Below are positions 27,901-39,900 of a DNA stretch of 64,000 bases, in pieces; the first letter of the stretch is position 1; every line of letters begins with the position of its first letter. Under the pieces are notes generated by a model. That model did no database searches, was not told the origin of the DNA, and was given only the letters and a program-made list of their open reading frames with translations. This DNA is from Hybos culiciformis (Eukaryota > Arthropoda > Insecta > Diptera > Hybotidae): contig OZ023273.1 of the NCBI GenBank assembly GCA_964007475.1, positions 149,960,444 through 150,024,443 on the forward strand. Direction: 5' to 3'. The position numbers were made by a program, and so were the translations under genes.

Positions 27901-30900
27901 AAATTCTATAATTATTATAGGAAGTTATAATAAATTATAATTGCTACATAAAAAATTATCCAAAAATTATATATAAGAACTTTTTTTTATAGAACAAGGT
28001 TAAGATTTATGTATATAATTTTTTGTTTATTATATACATAATTTTATTATCAATTTCTCTTTACTCTGATTGATTCTAAAAAAAATTAAAATTCATCAAA
28101 GAAATCATTAATTTTTATTTTCAAAAGTCCAATAAATAAACAACCAACCCAATTTTTATTTTTATTTATTTTTTTTGAATTTGTTTCTAATTAGAAAAAT
28201 TTTTATTTCAACTGTACAATTTTATAAAATTGAATTAAAAAAGAGCAATTAATTGTAAATTGTCTAGGTAACAAAATCTAAAGAGAAAAAATAATTAATA
28301 ATTAAAAAAATAAATACATTTATATTCTAATAAAAAAAAATTCCAGTAAATGTTTTTTTAACATTAAATCGTAAGTCTTTCAGAATTCAGTGGTCATTGT
28401 GGCATGCGGCATAATACATATTTGCACTTTTATATAATATGTAATTGAATTGCATTTGATTTGGAAATCTTGACTAATTTTTTGTTAAACAATTTTTATT
28501 CAAATTCATTTACCCATTGGTATTACATCAAATCTGTAGTAGATTCCTTAATTAATTAAATACATCTCTGTGTTATTAAGATTTATATTCTATTGTAATT
28601 ACATTATATATAATTAAGACCTTTTTGTATAACATTGATTGAAATATAGACCTTTGAACATATCGCATGTTTTTTAAATAATACATGGCGCAGTCGAGAA
28701 AGAACAATAAGCAGATAAAATATTATAAAAATTGAATAGAAAACGTGGCCAAAAAAAAAAAAAAAAAAAATATATTGGATTTGAAGAAAAATTCATAGAA
28801 AAAAAAAAAAAAAAAAAAAAAGTAAGTTTATGGGATTAGCACCAAGAAGTCCTGAAAATAGAAATATTCAAAAGAAACCACTTGGAAGACCAAAAAAGAA
28901 TATCAGGTATATTTACGTAAATACAAAAATGGACTACGTGAAAAAAGTGGAAGAATTAAAACTGGATGGAAATATTGCCGAAAACTGGCGAATATTCTGG
29001 CAAAATTTTAAAATTTTTAGTACTGCTATTGAAATATCCAAAAAAACGGAAGAAATTCAGATTGCTATTTTTTTTAATTCAATTGGATCAGAAGCAGTCG
29101 AAATCTTTAATTCATTTAACCTATCAGATGAGGATAAAAAGAAGTACAGCAAAGTAACTGAGGCTTTTGAGCAATTTTGTAAGCCAAAAGGTAATATAAT
29201 TTATGAAAGATTTTTATTTTACAACAGAAATCAAATGAAAGAGGAACCATTTGATAATTTTTTAATGGATATTAAAAAAATGGCTAGAAAATGTGATTTT
29301 AATGAGGAAAATCAAATGATAAGAGACCGTATTGTACTTGATGTCAATGATCCCAAACTACAATCAAGATTATTGGAAACGTCTTCATTAACGATGGATG
29401 CTGCAATTGATTTGGCAAGATCAGCGGAAGCAACGAATAAACATACAACAAACATGAATAAGTCTGGAGCATCAGTGGATTTTATAAATAAATTTAAATT
29501 CCAAAGTAAACGTAACCATTCTGAAAAAAAATCTGAAAATAATGTTAATAATAATTATAACTCAAAAAATTCTAAAACAAAAAATTTTAATTTTAGGAAT
29601 GAAAATCAGAGTAGGGAGAATGATAATACAAATTTCAATTGTAAATTCTGTGGTAAAAAACATGGAAAGAAAAACTGTCCAGCCTACGGGAAAATTTGCA
29701 ACAACTGTAAAGGAAAAAATCACTTTGCTGTAGTATGTTATAGAAAATCGGTAAGTGAAATCAGAAATAATAATAGTGGTAGTGTTAGGAATTCAGATTC
29801 AGAAGAAAATTTTTCAATCGATACTATAAACCAAAATAAGAAAAATAATGTGTGGTTTGAGTATGTAAGGATCCAAGATATTTTTATTAAATTTAAGTTA
29901 GACACTGGAGCGTCAGTGAATGTCTTACCGTACAATTTTTTGAGTAAATTTTCAAATGTAATAATAAGACAAGAAAAGGAAAAATTAATTGCTTATAATG
30001 GCACAGAAATTAAATGCGTGGGAGCTAGTAAATTTAAATGCATAGCAAATAATTCAATTTCATGTCAAACATTTTTCGTAGTAAAAGATAATCCGAATCA
30101 AGTACCGATATTAGGTCTGGCGGCTTGTGAGGAATTAAATTTAATAAAAAGGGTTAACTCTATTGAGGGGAAAAAAGAAAATTTAACTGATTTTTTGACA
30201 AAATATGAAAATCTATTTGTAGGATTAGGATGTTTTAAAAAAAAAATTCATATAGAACTAAAAGAAAACGTAATTCCGTATGCTAAGCCTTCTAATCGGG
30301 TTCCGTTATCATTACGAGAACCGTTGAAAGTAGAATTAGAAAATTTATGTGAAAGGGAAATTATAGAAGTTGTAGATGAGCCTTGCGATTGGGTATCTAA
30401 TATAGTCATAGTGGAAAAGCAAAATGGAAAAATTAGAATCTGTTTAAACCCAAAAGAATTGAATAATGCAATTAAAGATAACTACTATGAAATACCTACT
30501 TTTGATCAACTTAAGACAAATTTTGCAGGAAAAAAGATATTTACAGTACTAGATATTAGAGAAGGATTTTATCAAATAGAACTTGATGAAAGCTCAAAAA
30601 AGCTTTGTACATTTAGTACACCATTCGGGTGTTTCAGATTCAAAAAACTTCCATTCGGAATCAAAATAGCACCTGAAGCTTTTCAAAAGCCCAATGAGGA
30701 AAATTTTAGGGGAATAAAAAACGTTACTGTGTACATAGATGATATAATAATAGCTACTGAAAATGAACAAGAACACGAAGAAACTTTGAGATTAGTGATG
30801 GAAAGGGCATTAACTAAAAATATAAAATTTAATAAAAATAAGGTGCAATATAAAAAACATGAGGTAGCTTTTTTAGGGCATTTTATTTCAAAAGATGGAA

Positions 30901-33900
30901 TTGCATGTGACAAAATGAGATTAAAAGGAATTGAAAATTTAGGAGCTCCGAAAACTAAAAAAGAAGTACAGAAGTTAATGGGGTTTATAAATTATGTTAG
31001 GGAATACATTCCAAACCTTGCTGAAATAAGCAAACCGATAAGAGAACTTTTAAAAAATAATATTATTTTTGAGTGGCTACCAATTCACGAACAATGTTTA
31101 GCAAATATTAAAAGATTAATAATTGAGGCACCAATTCTGAAACCTTTTGACGGTAAACAAAGCATTACAATACAAACGGATGCCTCAAAGAGCGGGTTAG
31201 GTTGTGCATTATTACAAAAAGGTAGGCCTGTTTGTTTTGCCTCAAAAAGCTTAACAGAAACCGAAAGTAACTATGCACAAATAGAAAAGGAAATGTTGTC
31301 GGTAGTATTTTCTTGTAAAAAGTTTCACTCATACATTTATGGCAAAAATGTAGAAATTATAACAGATCACAAACCTTTGCTTGGGATAATGGCCAAGGAT
31401 TATAAAAAGATCCCTTCAAGTAGATTACAGAGAATGAAGTTAAAACTTGAAAAATATAAATTAAATTTTGTTTATTTACCTGGTAAATACATGTATCTTG
31501 CTGATTGGCTATCTAGAAGTTTTAGTGAAAAAATTGAAAAAGAAGACGAAATAACAGGGCTAGACGAAATGGTCCATTCGGTTAATGTAAGTGATGAAAG
31601 AATGGAAGAATTTAGGAGAGAAACTGAAAAAGATGAAATATTAGTTAAAATAAAAGAAGTTATTTTAGAGGGTTGGCCTGAAGAGAAAAAAAATGTAGAT
31701 GAGAAACTAAAATATTTTTGGAAATTTAGGAATAATTTGTTTTTGGAAAGTGGGTTAGTATTTTTCGATGAAAAAATATTTGTGCCACAAATTTTGATAA
31801 AGAAAGTTATTGAAAATTTACATAAGTCTCACATGGGAATAGAAAAAACTAAAAGACGGGCTAGATTAATTTTATATTGGCCTCAAATGAATCAGGATAT
31901 AGAAAATTTTATTACAAAATGTAGGGTGTGTCAGAAATTTAGATCAGCTAACATAAAAGAACCTCTAATGAATCATCAAATTCCAGACAAACCTTACTCA
32001 AAAGTTGGAATGGATATGATGGAAATTGGGGGAAAAAATTATTTAGTTGTAGGAGATTATTTCTCAAAATATTTAGACATAATTCCAACAAATAAAAAAA
32101 CCGCAAAATTAATAATAGATAAACTTAATATACTATTTTCAATACATGGCAATCCAATTGAAATAGTTGCAGATAATATGCCATTTAACTCTTTTGAGTT
32201 CAAAAATTGGGCTTCTTCTTTGGATATAAAAGTTATGACTAGCAGTCCCTTATATCCAAAGTCAAATGGGTTTGCTGAACGAATGGTGCAAATTGCAAAA
32301 AAATTAATTCTAAAATGCAAAGAAGATAATTCTAATATTTGGCAGGCACTTTTAGAATATAGAAATACTCCAATTAAAAATTCTAACTTTTCACCAGTAG
32401 AATTGTTAATGGGCAGACAAACTCGAACTTTAGTGCCTGCAAAAAACCAATTTTTTAAAGATACTGAAGTTAGTAATAGAATCATACCAGTATTAGATAA
32501 AAATAATAACGATAATAAAAAATATTATGATAGAACATGTAGAAATAAATCAGAGTTCAAAAAAGGCGAAAAAATTTGGATAAGGGAAGGAAAGAACTGG
32601 AAACTGGGAGAAATTAAAGATATACATAAAAATCCACGTTCGTATATTGTTAGCGACACTCAGGGAAATACATATAGGAGAAATTCACACTTTATTCGAA
32701 AACGATGAAAAAAAAATAAATTTTTGCTGAATCTGAAATCTGGATATTATTATATTGTTGTTATTATATGATTTCATTTGCATTGTAAATTACATAAACA
32801 TATTGCAACAAATTAAATGGAAATTAGAGTTGTTGCATTCTCTTTAAAAAAATAAAAGATCATTCAAAAGAAAAAATAAAATTCAGAATAAATTTTATGA
32901 AAAAATTGAAATTTGTACATATCACAAACTTTAAATTGAACTTAAATTATTAGTACTTAGAAAATTAAGGATTGATTAAAAAATTAAATACTGAAATAAT
33001 TCAAGAATTTAAAAAAAAAAAATAATTGGTAATTGAATTAATAAAGAATATCTTAATAGGAATTTATGTATAAATTATGAATTTAAAAAGGGAGATGTAG
33101 TAGATTCCTTAATTAATTAAATACATCTCTGTGTTATTAAGATTTATATTCTATTGTAATTACATTATATATAATTAAGACCTTTTTGTATAACATTGAT
33201 TGAAATATAGACCTTTGAACATATCGCATGTTTTTTAAATAATACAAAATCTATACACTACTGATAAGTTTAATCATATTGTACGAATAATTAAGTCCAT
33301 TGATGAAATTTTTACAAAATTAAACTGAAATTTGAAGTATTTTCTTACATACTAAAATAAACTCTGATCAATTGCAATTCCATCTATTTTTAAAAAGCAC
33401 TGTATCTTTTTATGTCTAAATGTTTTATATTTTAGTATTTAATACGGTACTCGGCAAAATTTATAAACTCTAATATAATTTAGAAAATTAACCTTTTAAA
33501 AAATTCATTTCCCCATAAATGTTTACTTAAATGAGTAATTTTAGTAGAAAGAATAGAAGATTATTATTCTAATAAATATTTGATGAACATAATCCACCGC
33601 TATATTGCTATGAATGAACATTTTTTTATAAAAATATAAAGATCCAATAACATCCCACAGGACAAATAATATCATTTTAATGTGATGTACAATAAATTTA
33701 CGAAATTACCTTTTATTTTTTGTTTTAATAAATCATCAGTGAAATATTAAAAAAAAAAATTAAAAATATTTTTATATATTTTTTTTAAATTTATAAGATG
33801 ATAATGATATGGTTTCTGAGAGGTTTACAATGGTATATTATATTATTTTGTAAATGTATAGGGAAGTTATTATTAAGAAATTAAAGTACTGAGGAGAGGC

Positions 33901-36900
33901 ATCAGTGCATTAGGTATTTATACTTTAAAATAATAAATATTTATGTTACAGATGTAGGTAGGTATAAGCATAGATTAAGAATACACCAAGATGGGAAGTT
34001 TCATACAACATTTTTTCAGTCTTTTTTGGTATTTTATTGTGAAGGTGTTAGTAAAACTAAATAAAATTCTTTTCATACATTGATAATTATCACGTATTTT
34101 ATTTTGTTTTACTAACACATTGACTTAAAAATACCAAAAATAATGTTGTATGAAACTTCCCATCTTGGTGTATTCTTAATCTATGGTATAAGGTCCAAAA
34201 TATAACTTCGACTTTTAAAATTAGCCTGTAATTTGTAATAAATGAAAAAGTGCCAAATCCTAACATTATGGTTACATTGTAATAATAATGATTTTTTCAA
34301 ATTGAAAAATATGCAGCTAATACATAATACAACATTCTGGGGAGAAATCATTTTTTTTATCTACCTATGTCAGAATTATAGTTTCCTATGAATAATACAT
34401 TTTATGTTCCTGATTTATACATATACTCATATTCTGTAATGTTTTTTTTTTTGTACGAAATAAAATGAATTTTGAAAAATTATGATTTTTTTTGTAAATC
34501 CTTGATTTACATTATGCATATGCACATATTTTAAAAGAAATAAATCGTTTTCCCGAAATGGAATAAATTTTGACAAAAATTATGCAGTTTTACAGATTGT
34601 TTGTCCATATGCTTGAATAAATATATTTTTAAAAGTTTTCAAAAAGTAAATAGACCATTTTGAATTTTATTGAGGTATATTCTGAAGATAAGGCTACTAA
34701 ACTCAGAATTTTGCATAAAACCAATATTTTTTTACATGACATTGCATTTATTCATTTATTTATTAATCTCCAGATACTTAAAAGAATGTCAAATTTAAAA
34801 TAATACTTATTTCTATATCACAACTTAACTTAATTTAATTTATATTAGTGTGTAGACAACAAAAAAAATACTCAACGTATCAATTCAATAAGCCAAGACT
34901 TAACAAATAATATCGAACTAACTACAATAATTGAAACTTCATTTAGAATTCTTAGGATTGTGGAAACAGTCAGTCACAACAAGTAGATCAACAAGCATTC
35001 TCTCGTAAAAAGATTATAAAATTCTCATTTGAACGCTTTAACAATATGAAAAATCATACATTATTTTATTATTTCAAAGTACCAAAAATTTTCATAATTA
35101 AGTTGCCGCTCATAAGCCTTAAGGTCTAAGCCATACTTTCTTGTAATTTGAAATTTAAAGTAAATAATTATCCCTGAATTTTTTTGGATTTGGACTCAAA
35201 AAGTCAAACTCTTACTATTATAGTTTGGAGAGCGCTTTTGTGTACATTTTAATCACGTGCAGAAGATTAAAGCAGAAGGTTGAAAGCGCACTTACTGTAT
35301 TAATAAATGAGGAAGATTTGGAAAAATGCTTTTGTTTAATTTTTGGACATCTTTACCCTTTTTTATAAGCAGCTTAAAAAATATATACGTTTGTGATTAG
35401 TTAATGATTAATTTTTAAAACTCACGCTGCTTCATGTTATCCCTATAATTAGAATTTGATAAGGCAGATGTTTTGTTTTTTAATTAATGTTTTGGGGTAC
35501 TCCCTGTTGTCCACTATCTATTATTTTGATCTTAATTCACGCATAAATTACTAACCACTAAATTAGCTCCTAGCTGCATTTGACTGCTTTTTTTTTTGTG
35601 AATATGCCAGGTAATAAAATGCATTTTTTAATGAAATTAAATGCAACTTTTTGGAATCAAAAATATCTTAATTAATTTTTTTCCTTATTCAAGTATTCTT
35701 CTCGTAGGGTAAATTTATTACATCATTTTATTATTATTATTATTATTATTATTCTTTTATTTTCTTTTTGTTAATTTAGATAAGAAACCAAAATTAACGC
35801 CTCGGGTAATTTATTACAGAATAAAATGAATAAAATTTATTTTCTGTAAAGTCTTTGAAAAGTCATTAAAGTGATAAAAGTTTTCAAAATAAGTTCACAC
35901 AAATTAAGAGAAGTTTTTATTTATTTATAAACGTAGAATTATTGATGTTCAGTATTCCAACAATCTGTGATTAAAGGAAATAATTTTTTTAAGTTCTGCA
36001 ATTTTCCGAAATCTCGATTCCAACTATATAATTGTCAAGGAAAATACAATCCATTCTGACTAGCAAGTATATTTGTACAGCATTCATCAGGGATGTTAAT
36101 CATAAATTAGAGTACAAGGCTAAAACTGAAAATAAGGTTAAATTATAAAAAAAATTGAAGAACAATTTGTTCGGAATCTTGACAGATTGCATTAAATACA
36201 AAGTTGTTCACACTTTTAACTATTACATCACATCGAAATTGGAATACAATATTTTCTCAATTATCAAAAAGGAAAGCTATACGTATATAACTTTTAAATA
36301 TTTTTTTCTTTTTAAATTAAAAAGGGTTAAACATTTTATTAGCCCCCATTAATGTTAATGTGAAAAGTGTTAAATTAAAGAATATAATGTCATAATGTCT
36401 AGACACCTACCTTCCATACAAACGTATTTAACCCGAACAACACCGCTCTCCCAAACTTTTGAAAACGGATGATCAATATTGAAAATAAAACTGCAATGAT
36501 TTCTGCCGGAACATCTGAAATTGAGGAAAAATAAAAATATTTTAATTTTTTTTTTATTTTTGCGTACTACTTTTTTTTTTCGCTAAAAATCTTAATTGAC
36601 TGTAATAATTTATAATTAAATTGTTATCATTTTAAAAATTACTTTTAATTTAATTTGCAAATAGAAAAAACATTAATCTATTTATTTTTATATTTTCAAA
36701 AAAAAAACTTTGATCTTAAACAGAATTAAAAATTGATTTTAATAATTATTTGTTTCTATGATTAACTTTATAACTCTTAAGTAGTTCAAAAGTTATTTGA
36801 AGTATATATATATAAAATATAAAAATTATTTATATGGACAATTTCGTAATAAGCAAACAATTTTGTTTTATTGTTGATTTGACTCACTTCTATAAAAATT

Positions 36901-39900
36901 CTGATTAAAATTAAAAAAAATAAGAAAGTCTTATTTAAGAGGTCTAATATGAATCAGGGTGATTTCAGTTTTTTCAAATATTGATGATATTTCTATTTTA
37001 TATTTGGGTTCAATATTTTTAATGTTGTGGCTTTATATCCTATTCATTAAGATAAAAATAAATTGTCGCTTTAACAAACGATTCTGTAATAGTCTAACTA
37101 ATCCTCAATGAATTTATTGATCATTCAAAATAATAAGAAAACATAAACTTGAATGCCATGAAGTTAAATTTAATGTTTTTTTTTTAAATTTAACACCCTT
37201 TACATCTCTTAGAAAAATAATAAGCCGGGATTATGCTTGATGTCACATAAATCCCTAAATAAAATCTAATTTTAGTAAAATTATGTTTTTTTATGATTAA
37301 ACGTAGATGTTTATTTTAAGTCTACGAACATTTAAATTTAAAAACATATCTTTTTTTTTATGTAATGTCATACAAAATTTAATGTTGCCTAAACGAACAT
37401 TGAATATCCATAATAATTATGTTTATTTCTTTGCATTATTATGCAATAAATTTAATTACAATTGATTTTTTTGTAAGAAGAACACGCGTTTTAATTTAAT
37501 TTTTTTAAATAAACAATTATTGAAAAACAAATCCCAAGAGAAACGTGCTGGTTTTTCAACAAAAATAAAAATAAATAACAAATTCCAATTTAAGGGGAAG
37601 TTGTTCAAATTTTTACGCTTATTATAGACAAAAAAAATGAAAGAAAAATAAGAAAATTATGAACATGTTTGTAGGTACAATTCTTTTGATTTCAAAGAAA
37701 AATATTAAAATTTATACAAATATATATTTTATTATATATTTATTTTTTTTTTTTTGAAAAGTTAGATATGGAGTTTGGTGGGGTAAAATCTTTAAATTTT
37801 TCTTAAAGTGAAATTTTCAATATTATTTGACTAGTATACTTTTTCTAAATTGAACATGATTTTCAATTACATGTATAAAAGAAAATATAAATATGAGAGT
37901 ACTGTTTGACTACATTCTTTTAATACTTTAATGCTTTATTAGTTCAATTAATTCATTCTTTCTCTTGGTAAATGTCGTAGATTCAAGCTTAGTAACTTAA
38001 TCAGCTCATTTAATATAAACTATTATGAATGAATTCCCTTTTTCCAGTTAAACCTTCTTTTGCTACATTTAGAGATTGTAGAATCCTCCACAATTTTTTA
38101 TTCTTCAGATTTGGGAATCTCGATTTTTTTTTATATTTCTTTTCTCAAAATTCGAGAATCCCGATTTATTGAATATTTTGTTTCTCGAGATTCTCGAAAA
38201 ATAACGTTTTTTTCGGTAATTCTCGAGACTAGAATTCCCGTTGTTTAACTTCTAGCTGCATTCTACATGCTTTCCAAATTTTCTCATGCGCGCAGTATAG
38301 AATAAAATTTTAATCATAATTTTCAAGTTTTTATTGTAGATTAATCTATTATTTTTTACTAATTTTATTTTAAAATTTATTCTTGTATAATGGATATTAG
38401 AAATCGTAAAAATATTATAAATCAACTTCGAAATAACATTAAATACTTTTTTATCCATCCGCTTTAAAAAACATAAGTCAATAATGTTAAATAGTATAGT
38501 TTGTATATATAAATGTGTATTTAAATTCAGTATATCAACTTATTATTCAGTACTTTAATATTTTTGTATTATATTATTTTTTTTTAAGTTTTCTACCTCT
38601 GGCTAAAGCAGAAATATTGTTAATGTATCGGAATCCAATAAAATAGTTGAAGATGCAATAATACTATATTAAGGAAATTCAACAAAAAGTTCACTAAATC
38701 AATGGGGGAAGAAGTAGAAAAAAAAAGACTCTATATTAGATTCAGTTTTATATATATAATAAAGTTAAAAACCATTCATTTAAACTTTTAGTAACCATTG
38801 AATAAAGATAATGAATAAAAATTGAATAAGCAATTATATAAGTAACTCACGACGGAACGACAAGGAAGAAGAATTTTTAGAAGGTGCTATACAAAAACTG
38901 TTTATTTAATCGTCTGAGCTTTATTCATTGAAACTAATTGTTTATTTTATGTGGCCTGTTAAAAATTTACAACAAATTAACAGACATTTAATTACATTTT
39001 CTTAATATCCTAAGTTTTTCTAATTTAATATAATTTTCTATTTTTAAAAACATATTTATTTCTCCCCAATTTCCATAAGTGGAAAATATATGAACCCAAA
39101 AATAAAAAGGCATATATTCAAACTTAATATCTAAAACTAGAATTTAATTAGTCAATAATTTTTTATTACCATTTGTTTTCTTTTTACGGATAGTTAGAGA
39201 CGCACTTTTACTATATATACATTTTATTGATAGATTTGCTTTTTTATTAGGCAATAATTTATCGAAATTGTTTAATAGTTTTTTTTTTTTTTTTAAATAC
39301 ATAATTTAAGGTAAGGGAGAGGCCTTATATTTAGGACTGTTATTGATGGTAATGACCCCCAAAATTTTTTTTTTATTATAAAAATAGAAATAAAATTCCA
39401 TAAAATTTTATATATTTAAAGGTTTTTACATAACAATTAATTATGGATAATTGAGCATGGTCAAAAATATTTTCCATATGTGTGATATTAAAATATTCTT
39501 TAAATAAAAGTACTTTATTATAAATAATATAGAAATTATAAAACAATAAGAACACTAATAAGAGTACTTAATGTTGACATAAAAAAAAAGAAATTAAAGT
39601 TTACTTAATTGTCAAGAGAGAGATTGAATAGAGAATATTAAAAGCAATATAGTTAAGAAACATTAAAAAAAACTTTTTATATAATTCTGAAAATAGTATA
39701 GTTACTACATGATATTTACATTAAAATAAGTTTTGTTATTATAAGGACATCAGATAGTCTTCTTGATAATATTTTAAAATATATAATTAAGGAAATATTT
39801 AAATGTTTAAATATTTTAAAGTTAAAAATTTCAAAATGTTCCTTAATTTAAGTTTTATTTCAAGAAAAGCTGGTCAGAATTTACACCTAAAAGTTTTTTT

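Larger units (their letters stand above)
28535..33246 (+). mobile_element. Complete Ty3/gypsy LTR retrotransposon, Mag-like
   Basis: 4712-bp element with two identical 151-bp LTRs beginning TGTAGTAG and ending AATACA, flanked by the exact 5-bp duplication AAATC (28530-28534 and 33247-33251). A primer-binding site follows the 5' LTR and a purine tract precedes the 3' LTR. A single uninterrupted Gag-Pol frame lies between them, with no env frame. It sits in intron 3, antisense to the host gene. Identical LTRs and an open frame indicate very recent insertion. Short LTRs, one fused frame, tRNA-Ser priming and the CPA-x-GK-x-C-x-x-C knuckle pattern suggest the Mag clade. Confidence 0.96.
17619..36410 (-). 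other. Intron 3 (18.8 kb)
   Basis: Large phase-1 intron between the second lectin exon and exon 4. It contains the heptamer array, two inverted-repeat structures near 26.1-26.4 kb and 27.4-27.6 kb, the gypsy retrotransposon, a palindromic MITE and an ATT microsatellite. The rest is AT-rich with scattered homopolymer runs. I saw no convincing additional exon. Confidence 0.75.

Noticed and set aside
32057..32485. 142-codon minus-strand open frame within the retrotransposon
   Set aside because: Shadow of the integrase coding region; no domain of its own.
32709..33095. Possible envelope gene making the element an errantivirus
   Set aside because: Only about 390 non-coding AT-rich bases separate the Gag-Pol stop from the 3' LTR.
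38090..38245. Heat-shock element array
   Set aside because: Only isolated TTC/GAA pairs fit the alternating five-base pattern, and there is no nearby promoter or gene start.
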